From Hofstenia miamia (Eukaryota; Xenacoelomorpha; Acoela), in NCBI GenBank assembly GCA_004352715.1, contig SCFE01000057.1, positions 1,585,418 to 1,649,417 on the forward strand: a stretch of 64,000 nt of DNA, in the 5' to 3' direction. This document shows positions 27,901 through 39,900 of the stretch, one piece after another (position 1 is the first letter of the stretch; the number at the start of each line of letters is the position of its first letter). Under the pieces are notes generated by a model. It was not told the DNA's origin. It did not search any database and saw nothing but the letters and a program-made list of their open reading frames with translations. The position numbers were made by a program, and so were the translations under genes.

Positions 27901-30900
27901 TCAGGCAATATTGAACCTTTCTAAGTTGCAAATGTTTAAATTTCACTACCATACCATGAAACCAGCTTTTGAAAATAAAATCACAGTGCTTTATAGTGAT
28001 ACAGACTCCCTCCTCTATAAAACAAAGAGCCACAATGTCTATGAAGAACTGACATTATTGTCCCACCACTTTGACTTTTCCAACTATTCAAGAGACAAAC
28101 AAAAAGACCTATTTGAATGTCAAGGATGAACTTGGTGGTAGCATCATGTAGAATCTTGCCAACCTTCATACTAGTAAATCTTAGCCTAATTTAGGAGCTG
28201 CTGTAACAATTGGTTCCTCCTGAAATAGTACGGTAGGTGACAGATTCCAATCTCCATCTCTCTTCTTTTCGTTCTATTGTTTAGTTGTTGGCTAATTAAA
28301 CTATTATCTAATCAACTGGCATTGATACGAAACTAACAACTATTCTTTTAGATCCAAGACACGAGACAGAGGGTACAAAGTACAGGGTACACTACCCAAC
28401 CGGCAACAAAGCACAAAAGAGGAATCAAAGAATTATGCTACAACAAGTATTTCCATTTGATACTGAAACATTGATAGAGACACCAACCACAATTCAGATA
28501 ACTCAGTGCAGTGAAATAGTGTGCATGAATGCGATAGTGATAATGTGTGATACCTTAATAATTTAATGTATTGATTGTGTTGTTATTAACGAATTTGTCT
28601 ACTAAAGGAATCTCGCATCTGGGATGCATTAGCTTGTTATGCTTCCTTACATATAATAACCTTACATATAAATAATTACATGCCAACCTAGGGTACATGG
28701 GAACAATCAATACGGTCAAGACAAAAAGGATGAATTGGTATTCCGTCAGTTCACTAGTAATCATATGTAATAAATCCTGTACAAGATAACACAAACTGAT
28801 CTCGTAAATTCCTAATAGGGCTAGATGTAATAGCATAATNNNNNNNNNNNNNNNNNNNNNNNNNNNNNNNNNNNNNNNNNNNNNNNNNNNNNNNNNNNNN
28901 NNNNNNNNNNNNNNNNNNNNNNNNNNNNNNNNNNNNNNNNNNNNNNNNNNNNNNNNNNNNNNNNNNNNNNNNNNNNNNNNNNNNNNNNNNNNNNNNNNNN
29001 NNNNNNNNNNNNNNNNNNNNNNNNNNNNNNNNNNNNNNNNNNNNNNNNNNNNNNNNNNNNNNNNNNNNNNNNNNNNNNNNNNNNNNNNNNNNNNNNNNNN
29101 NNNNNNNNNNNNNNNNNNNNNNNNNNNNNNNNNNNNNNNNNNNNNNNNNNNNNNNNNNNNNNNNNNNNNNNNNNNNNNNNNNNNNNNNNNNNNNNNNNNN
29201 NNNNNNNNNNNNNNNNNNNNNNNNNNNNNNNNNNNNNNNNNNNNNNNNNNNNNNNNNNNNNNNNNNNNNNNNNNNNNNNNNNNNNNNNNNNNNNNNNNNN
29301 NNNNNNNNNNNNNNNNNNNNNNNNNNNNNNNNNNNNNNNNNNNNNNNNNNNNNNNNNNNNNNNNNNNNNNNNNNNNNNNNNNNNNNNNNNNNNNNNNNNN
29401 NNNNNNNNNNNNNNNNNNNNNNNNNNNNNNNNNNNNNNNNNNNNNNNNNNNNNNNNNNNNNNNNNNNNNNNNNNNNNNNNNNNNNNNNNNNNNNNNNNNN
29501 NNNNNNNNNNNNNNNNNNNNNNNNNNNNNNNNNNNNNNNNNNNNNNNNNNNNNNNNNNNNNNNNNNNNNNNNNNNNNNNNNNNNNNNNNNNNNNNNNNNN
29601 NNNNNNNNNNNNNNNNNNNNNNNNNNNNNNNNNNNNNNNNNNNNNNNNNNNNNNNNNNNNNNNNNNNNNNNNNNNNNNNNNNNNNNNNNNNNNNNNNNNN
29701 NNNNNNNNNNNNNNNNNNNNNNNNNNNNNNNNNNNNNNNNNNNNNNNNNNNNNNNNNNNNNNNNNNNNNNNNNNNNNNNNNNNNNNNNNNNNNNNNNNNN
29801 NNNNNNNNNNNNNNNNNNNNNNNNNNNNNNNNNNNNNNNACAGTACCATGATTTATGCAGTTCTTAAACATGTTTAAAATATGGACAGACAACACGTTCC
29901 TATAGCAATAGAGAAAGTTTGCAGGAATATCATCCAAGCCACACCCATGGGGAGACATTTCATCCAGAGCTTTGCATACCAAGTCAAGATTTACATCCAC
30001 TTTATTGAAAACAGATGGTTCAAAATCAGTCATAATTGGATCAGATTCTTGATAAACCGATGAAAAATAATTGCTAAATAGATAACTTGCACTTTGTGCA
30101 TCAAATGCGTCCATCTCATTTCAATGAACTGGTAAAGGAATGTTAAACTGTTTAACGGACTGCAGAAAGTTATATCAGAGGTTAATATTTTTTTTGCTTA
30201 AATTTTCTAATAAAATTAAACTGTCCATCTCAGCAGATTGGAATAATTGGTTAGACAAATCATAATACTTCTCATTTTGCTTACCAACCCGTTTTATTAA
30301 GGAGTTGCATTTATTATAAGAGTAAATGGAGACCCATTAACGAAATTTCGAATTCTACTAAGTCCAAATATTCTCCCATAGAAAAAATTATAGACACTCG
30401 AGGAAATCAACACGACACCGATTATGAAATATCGCTATTCAATTTTGTTTAATTCTTCACATGCAATTATTAATATTAAAAAAGGTACTCTATTACTGAA
30501 TTTAGCATTTTTTCCAAATTGTTGTACGAATTACGAAAACATCCCAATTTGTACTTTCCAATTCGCACGTCAAACGTTCATAATTCTCAATATTGCAATC
30601 AGGCATTTGAATTATAATGGAGTGGTTTAATCAAAATGCTTTTAAAAACTCCTTGATCAATGTTGAGTTTAGAATAGGCAAATATTCTTCAACAGAAATC
30701 GCCAGTTTATCATTAGAATAGACGCGACCCAATAAGTTTTTGATGACATAAAAGTAGGAAAGTCAACCATATTTACAAAGCCTAAAACTTTTTACTTTTC
30801 ACTGTTAAACTTATTGATGTCACCTGCTATTATGAACAGTGACATTGGGTTTCTAATAATATTCTTCACAAATTTCAGTAATGTGGTTTCTGATTTTGAT

Positions 30901-33900
30901 CGTTTACAATTAGGCTTAATATAAATATTAAGATAAGATAAGTTAATCTATATTTATTTCAATGCTTGCAATATAACACTGATTTTTCAAGGGAATAACG
31001 TCATTAATAACTACAANNNNNNNNNNNNNNNNNNNNNNNNNNNNNNNNNNNNNNNNNNNNNNNNNNNNNNNNNNNNNNNNNNNNNNNNNNNNNNNNNNNN
31101 NNNNNNNNNNNNNNNNNNNNNNNNNNNNNNNNNNNNNNNNNNNNNNNNNNNNNNNNNNNNNNNNNNNNNNNNNNNNNNNNNNNNNNNNNNNNNNNNNNNN
31201 NNNNNNNNNNNNNNNNNNNNNNNNNNNNNNNNNNNNNNNNNNNNNNNNNNNNNNNNNNNNNNNNNNNNNNNNNNNNNNNNNNNNNNNNNNNNNNNNNNNN
31301 NNNNNNNNNNNNNNNNNNNNNNNNNNNNNNNNNNNNNNNNNNNNNNNNNNNNNNNNNNNNNNNNNNNNNNNNNNNNNNNNNNNNNNNNNNNNNNNNNNNN
31401 NNNNNNNNNNNNNNNNNNNNNNNNNNNNNNNNNNNNNNNNNNNNNNNNNNNNNNNNNNNNNNNNNNNNNNNNNNNNNNNNNNNNNNNNNNNNNNNNNNNN
31501 NNNNNNNNNNNNNNNNNNNNNNNNNNNNNNNNNNNNNNNNNNNNNNNNNNNNNNNNNNNNNNNNNNNNNNNNNNNNNNNNNNNNNNNNNNNNNNNNNNNN
31601 NNNNNNNNNNNNNNNNNNNNNNNNNNNNNNNNNNNNNNNNNNNNNNNNNNNNNNNNNNNNNNNNNNNNNNNNNNNNNNNNNNNNNNNNNNNNNNNNNNNN
31701 NNNNNNNNNNNNNNNNNNNNNNNNNNNNNNNNNNNNNNNNNNNNNNNNNNNNNNNNNNNNNNNNNNNNNNNNNNNNNNNNNNNNNNNNNNNNNNNNNNNN
31801 NNNNNNNNNNNNNNNNNNNNNNNNNNNNNNNNNNNNNNNNNNNNNNNNNNNNNNNNNNNNNNNNNNNNNNNNNNNNNNNNNNNNNNNNNNNNNNNNNNNN
31901 NNNNNNNNNNNNNNNNNNNNNNNNNNNNNNNNNNNNNNNNNNNNNNNNNNNNNNNNNNNNNNNNNNNNNNNNNNNNNNNNNNNNNNNNNNNNNNNNNNNN
32001 NNNNNNNNNNNNNNNNGATGAACTTCGCCGCTCAGTAGAAAATTTGCACAAAAGATGTGAAATGGTTATTGCAAACAATGGCGGCGCGATTGAACATTTA
32101 ATTTAACTTTTATAAATCCCATGTATTGATCATTATAAAAAATATACTTTGACTTTGTGGTTGTTTTTATTTTTATTTTTGTGGCTAATTAAAATATCAA
32201 GTTACTTATGGCTTACCCTGTATTTCTTACAGGTAATATAAATTTGGAATTGATATTTTCGTCAAACATAATAACCGTATAGGACTCAAACTGAATCAAT
32301 TGCAAAAAACTTTCCATTAGTAACCAAATATAATATACTAATAATTTTTCACAAAATGTTTGTCTTAGTTTTCATTATACAGTCATGTTCGTAAACATTT
32401 AATGACGAAAATCACCTTATTTTTAGGGATATTTTTTGTCCGAATTTTTGTATATGTATATTCAAATTTGGTTTCAATATCACAAGTGTAGTTTCAATAA
32501 TATGTTTCTGCAAGGGGTTCCTTGAAAAATTTCTCCATAAATTTACATGCTATGGAATTATACCAGAATCACACTCAGTATTAAGTTATTGACTTCAACC
32601 TAGTAAAAATTAAAATTAGTTTTGAAGATTCTTATTAATACGTTATTGCTATACACCTCAACAAAAACTGCTAGTGCTACATGTAATGCATCATTAAATT
32701 TATACATATTTCATTAAATAATACCATCATAATTTTCAAATTTATTTTATTCTAAGTTAATTTTTAACGTTTGGAGAAAATAGTTGTTTTGCTATACATA
32801 TACATTTTATTAGCTTGAAGATATTTAATTTAATGCCAATGGTTAATTCGAATTTGAGAAGCTGTAATACATGCAATAAACGTATACAGAAAAATGTTAA
32901 CATTTTCATGTGTGCGTTATGTAATATGTCAATGCATTGGGCTGCAGATGTATAGGCTTTGCACCTGATGTACTGCAGGTGTTATTAAAGATTAAATAGA
33001 ATATTACCTTTTGCAACAATGGTCTTAGCAATTGACAGAAAGATACAATTTTNNNNNNNNNNNNNNNNNNNNNNNNNNNNNNNNNNNNNNNNNNNNNNNN
33101 NNNNNNNNNNNNNNNNNNNNNNNNNNNNNNNNNNNNNNNNNNNNNNNNNNNNNNNNNNNNNNNNNNNNNNNNNNNNNNNNNNNNNNNNNNNNNNNNNNNN
33201 NNNNNNNNNNNNNNNNNNNNNNNNNNNNNNNNNNNNNNNNNNNNNNNNNNNNNNNNNNNNNNNNNNNNNNNNNNNNNNNNNNNNNNNNNNNNNNNNNNNN
33301 NNNNNNNNNNNNNNNNNNNNNNNNNNNNNNNNNNNNNNNNNNNNNNNNNNNNNNNNNNNNNNNNNNNNNNNNNNNNNNNNNNNNNNNNNNNNNNNNNNNN
33401 NNNNNNNNNNNNNNNNNNNNNNNNNNNNNNNNNNNNNNNNNNNNNNNNNNNNNNNNNNNNNNNNNNNNNNNNNNNNNNNNNNNNNNNNNNNNNNNNNNNN
33501 NNNNNNNNNNNNNNNNNNNNNNNNNNNNNNNNNNNNNNNNNNNNNNNNNNNNNNNNNNNNNNNNNNNNNNNNNNNNNNNNNNNNNNNNNNNNNNNNNNNN
33601 NNNNNNNNNNNNNNNNNNNNNNNNNNNNNNNNNNNNNNNNNNNNNNNNNNNNNNNNNNNNNNNNNNNNNNNNNNNNNNNNNNNNNNNNNNNNNNNNNNNN
33701 NNNNNNNNNNNNNNNNNNNNNNNNNNNNNNNNNNNNNNNNNNNNNNNNNNNNNNNNNNNNNNNNNNNNNNNNNNNNNNNNNNNNNNNNNNNNNNNNNNNN
33801 NNNNNNNNNNNNNNNNNNNNNNNNNNNNNNNNNNNNNNNNNNNNNNNNNNNNNNNNNNNNNNNNNNNNNNNNNNNNNNNNNNNNNNNNNNNNNNNNNNNN

Positions 33901-36900
33901 NNNNNNNNNNNNNNNNNNNNNNNNNNNNNNNNNNNNNNNNNNNNNNNNNNNNNNNNNNNNNNNNNNNNNNNNNNNNNNNNNNNNNNNNNNNNNNNNNNNN
34001 NNNNNNNNNNNNNNNNNNNNNNNNNNNNNNNNNNNNNNNNNNNNNNNNNNNNCCATTGAAGGCATGATAACACCAGATCAACTCTACACACAAGGTAGAC
34101 CCATTAACATACAGCTGCAAGATCTCAGAAAAGAGATAGAAGAATGCAATCCAAGAGCCATAATGCTATTCTCCGGAGTAAACAATATCGTATGGACAGA
34201 CATCTGGGAAAGAAAGTACCACTATTATGATGTCATGAAGAGAGTAGAAATCGTCACAATGATGCGGATCAACAAGAACGATCCTAACAACATAACTGAA
34301 GAAGAAGTAAGAGATAACATTAGTTTCTTTTACAAAGATGTGGCAAATACCCGGAGTCTACGAAAAGTATTTATGTTTTTCTATCCTGACAATCAAATTA
34401 GGGAAGATCTAGCTCACATGAGCAGAGCTGATGCACAAATGACACTGATGATAGGAATCAAAGGAATACAATTGTACCATAAGTATTACGAAATATGCTC
34501 TCAAAAGATCAATGAACTACAGGAACTTACACTGATAGTGGAGGATATTCGAGAAACATGATTTCTGAAATACGCTAATACTGTAACGATGGAAAGAGAG
34601 TCAGTCCTTAAGATGGCCAAACAAAACCGAATTTGAAAAAACCTTGTGGGCTGATCAACAGGCGGAGTCAATAATTCGAAAGGCAGATGCCTTGGTGCAT
34701 GGAGAAAGAGCTGTGCTGAAAATAATGCAAGCTAAGGAGGGCATGTAGCATCATCCACATAAAATCTAAAATAAGCTGCAAAACGTCAAGCAGAAAGGAT
34801 TAAGATCAAAGGAAGATGATTAAAAAATATTGTAATCAAATCAATTAGAATTACTTAAGATTTATTTGTATTATGCAACTAAGAAACAATATGTGTCAAA
34901 AAAGAGATATTTGTATCTGTCAATAAAAATTAACAGTTTGATTATTTAGTACGATGTCAAGCTAATCAAGCTGTCTTTAGTAGTGGTCTGGATCCATCAC
35001 AGGGAACGATTCTAGGGTCTCTGTGCCAGATCATGAAAGTGCACATAGGTTAGGTATAGGGGTTTTCTCTTGATTAGCTGACTAGCATTTCGTTACTACA
35101 TGTATTAAAATAATTAATTGTCAACAAATGGTTGGATGACCGAAATCTAGGAAATATATTAATACTATTTTAGATCTAAATTGATGAACCATAATTGACT
35201 GATAAGGTGACCATACATGTAGTAAACTATAAATGTAGGTTAGGAAGTTGTTTGAACGAAATATAGTTAAATAAGCCAATATATTTTCGGTAATGGCTAT
35301 ATGTAATATTTAATGAACAACTAGTAACAAGTCAGGTTGTGAATAGATATAACACTTTCACAAAATAGAGTTTAAGTCGAGTTGTGCTGTGCCTTGAGTA
35401 AACACTGAGCTAAAGTAGGGTACACATAAACTGTATCCATTGAGCTGAGAGGTGACACTCAACCAATGGATGGGATGGTGAAACTGGATGTGGAGATCTG
35501 CTTCAGGCAGATGCCCATTAGAAGATCATTACACTTTCTGCATGGCTTCGTCACCTAAATATTGGATGGTTAATCTTAGGTTACATAAGTTAACGGAAGA
35601 AACTAGTCAAGCAGTATGTAACAAGTAAATCCTTACCCACAGTAACACGACTAATGTTATGTAGTAACAGTAGATAAGCAGTGATAATGCCTGATAGAGG
35701 ATATTACAATATCAGCATATTTAAAATAATGAAATTATAGCAAATGGTCATTTATCAGATGAAATTACAGATAAACATGTTGAAATTGTTGAAATTATTT
35801 TTAATGAGAATACTTATAAGGTATTGGTTTCATTAGAGCCTAAAATGTGTTTAAAATTTGATAAAGAATTTGGTGATCTTGTAGAATCTTGCCAATCTTC
35901 ATACTAGTAAATCTTAGCTTAATTTAGAAGCTGCTGTGACAATTGGTTCCTCCTTAAATAGTATGGTAGGTGACAGATTCCAATCTCCGTCTTTCTTCTT
36001 TTAGTTCTGTTGTTTAGTTGTTGGTGAATTAAATTATTATCTAATCAACTGGCATTGATACGTAACTAACAACTATCCTTTTAGATACAAGACACGAGAC
36101 AGAGGGTACAAAGTACAGGGTAAACTACCCGACCAGCAACAAAGCACAAAAGAGGAATCGAAGAATTACGCTACAACGAGTATTTCCATCTGATACTGAA
36201 ACATCAATAGAGACACCAACCACAATTCCGATGACTCAGTGCAGTGAAATAGTGTGCATGAATACGATAGTGATAATGTGTGATACCTTACTAATTTAAT
36301 GCATTGATTGTTCTTGTTATTAACAAATTTGTCTACTAAGGGAATCTCGCAACCAGGATGCATTAGCTTGTTATGATTCCTTACATATAATAACCCTACA
36401 TATAAATAGTTACATGTTAACCTAGAGTACATGTGAACAATCAATACGGTCGTGACAAAAAGGATGAATTGGTAGTATGTCGGTCCACTAATAATCATAT
36501 GTAATAAATCTTGTACAAGACAACACAAACTGCTTTCGTGATTTCCTAATAGGGCTAGATGTAATAGCATAATGTAATAATTACAATAGTATGAACAACG
36601 AATGATAGGAAAGCTAATACGAGTAAAAATCCCTATCCTTATACCTAACCTATGAGCATCTCGGGTAAGCACCGGCTATACACGATGCTCCCGTTAACTG
36701 GAGTCGTGAACCACCATCTAGAATACCCAAGAGCTCGAACGTTTAGCTTTCCATTCTATTAAATAAAATAACCTGATACAAAAACGTAAAGTAAATCCAG
36801 TAAATTCAATTCATCACCAAAATGATCAATTACACAATTTTTATAGTAAAAGATTAACAAACAATCAAATATTTGACTAGTACCTGCTAATTTCAGTTGT

Positions 36901-39900
36901 TGACAATTTCAAACTCTTTAATTTTCGTTCGTCTGCTGATGACGCACTTCTGCCTTAATTAGCATTTGCGATTTAGGTCTAGTGCTTTTTTGCCAAATGA
37001 ATTAACATCAAAAATTACTGCACTATAAATTTACAAATAATTAATTAATCATAATCATATGTTTGTACAATTAATATTTTATTTTAATATTCAGTCTTAG
37101 TTTCTTCTTCTTTTTTCTTAGTTTGACCACATATGATTAGATTACATTACAATCATTAGTCAGGTAGTTGCACTAAAGCCCAAAATGTATTCAGTTCAAT
37201 ATATTTCTAACAATGAATATAATCAGAAGGCAAGTGCTAAGGGGGTTGTGGGGGCTGTGAAAAAGTTGATAAACTTTGATTTATTCAAATCAATTTTGGA
37301 CAAAGAAGAAATTGTTTGTCATCCAATGATAGCAATAAGAAGTCATAATCACGTCTTTCAGTCCAGACCACAAACAAAATATCTTTGACTCCATATGAAG
37401 ACAAACACTACATCCTTGATAAATATCAAAGCCTGGCTTATGGAAATAGAGGTAAATGTATTAATCATGGTATAAAATATTCATGCATGTTTTTAGATAT
37501 TACACCTTCTCCTCAACTGTATAATGAAGTTCGCTCTCCCCTACAGTTGAAATGACATGCTCCCAATATAGACATTGAACCTCCCCCAAAAAAGATATTT
37601 ATCATCCCACAGCAGCATGTACTTGGTAAATAACAGTGAAGAAAAGAGACTTGTATATACTTTTTCTATAAACTATTACTTACATTTGTTAGATAAACTC
37701 ATTTAATTGGATCTTGTACTACTTTGTAAATAAATTTTGTATTGTGCTTTCATCTCTATTTGTGAACAAGTATACTTTAAATAGCTATATTTAAAGAGCA
37801 TTTATTTAAATTGCATTCATTTCTTGTTTACTCCCTCCAGGATATGGTTGTTTCAAATAGACTGCCTACATAAGGTATATATGTTTATTTTCATTATATT
37901 ACACTTTAACTCTATTTATGTAATCCTACTGTGAAGGCCTCAATTTGGGAAGAGATTGAAATGTAAACTGAACATTGTACCACACTGCTTACAATCCATC
38001 TACATACACTCATGATTGTAAGGCATAATTTTTATTTCATTATTAACTTACTATGTGTTTAGGTCTGTGGTAACAATAGGCTTCCTGGGGAAAGCCAGCA
38101 ACATTAAATAAATGGCATTTCTGATGGCCACAACCTGGGTGAATGTGGAAGTGTCATCATAATTTAGAATAAAAACATAGTAGCACAATGCTGATTTTTA
38201 TCATTTTTGGGTTATTGCTTATTGTGTAATGTTTGCTTTTTTACATTTAGTACAATTTATGCACAATTGCTTAATCATAGTTATGTTTATATCCCTTTAC
38301 ATCTTTGATTAATATGTTGAAATATGTCTATACAAAATATAAAATGTTATATGCAAGTGTTGGGTTTTACATCAATGAATTAATTTAAATCTGTCAAAAA
38401 CATTTCTTGTCATCAATTATATCACTTTGCCCAAATCCTAGCAATCAAAAATAAAAACTTCGTCAAAAAATTAATTTGCTCAATTTAGTTTTGTCAAAAA
38501 TATTTTGTCACTAGATGGCGTCTAATAGAATCTGTTCATTACCCTATGCCAAATAGTCATGGGTGTTATGAGCACTTCAAGGTGTCCCATTGGAACAGGC
38601 TTCACTCAGTCTCTTACTACTCACTTTCATTACTAACAAAAAATTATTTCTATAAAATGTTTTATTATTTTTATCAAACCTTTGATACTGAGTAGCTTAA
38701 CATGATAGCAAACATAAAATCCAGTATATTTATGATTTTATTGTTAACTACAGACACCTTTGGAGGCTAGGTTAAATGATAACAACAGTACATCTAAAGT
38801 TTAAAGGCTAATAAGAAATGACTTGTGTGATGAAGTCCATCCACTGTTACATTAAATAAACTTCATAAACTTATAAATTTAAATCACAACATGACAAAAA
38901 ATGCAAATTGTTTATTTTAAATGCTAGGTAATATAGAATTAACAAAAATATTACTTTTAATAACATTTTTCAAATACTGATACAAAAAATTTTAACTACA
39001 GAGATTCTAGAAGGGTTGGTGATAAATATTATCAATATTGTTCACCACATAAATCTGAAGATTATACATGCTACTGTGACAATGAGTAGTGTTCTCATGT
39101 TAAACATCAATAAATCAATTGCAAATGACTTACTACTCATGTTTACTGGACATGATGTGACAGGTCAATGGAACCTAGATAACTTAAGGAAGTTGAGGCC
39201 AAACTCATCCATTCTTTAGGAGTGATCCCTGATATAAACTGATATACTACAACTTGGATCCCTTAATGGCACAAGAACAGAAAACATTTATTGCATAGGA
39301 TTCTAATGAGATGACTATACACATAATTGGTTATGTCTCAATCAGACATCATTATTTTCACTTAACCACTGTTGAATTTATTTCGCTTAAATGTTCTCAT
39401 CTATTCAGCATTTTAAAAAATTTCCCTGATTTACAATCATCTTGGAACAATTGATAAACTTATGATTGCTGATTATCCCATTTTGGCTCAAGCATTCATT
39501 GACTTAGGTAAGGATGATCCTAAGACATCAGAAACCATGAAATTTTATCAAATGCAAACAAATTTGAATGCGTCCAAAAGAAAGATCTGCGATATAGTAA
39601 AATATATGTTGAAAAACAGAACAAAAAGCAGTCACCATCAAGTCCTTATTGACTAATGTACATCAAACTATATTCGAGGAAACAATAAAAGCTTTAAATG
39701 ATTTGGGATATAGAGAAGTTACTTGGGCAAGTGTTGATCAGGCCAATGACCTTAATGATAGGTTTGAAAAATTTCAAGATATGGTTACCTAAACATTAAA
39801 AGTTATGCAAGATCAAATAACTAACCAACAGCTTTCAACTCAACATGCTGCAGCTCTTACAGATGAAAATTATGCTAATAGTTTTCCATCAACTGTTGTT

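Noticed and set aside
28555-30114. Long minus-strand frame through the 1000-N gap
   Set aside because: It fuses an LTR-like repeat with a LINE fragment across unknown bases. The same applies to the frames spanning 31011-32078, 32906-34561 and 41060-42559.
36166-36672. 168-codon minus-strand frame as a gene
   Set aside because: It lies entirely in the right direct repeat and recurs in the left copy; there is no domain, and its conservation is explained by repeat identity.
23130-37629. Functional DNA polymerase gene
   Set aside because: Many stops and frameshifts plus two transposon insertions; only a pseudogene is supportable.
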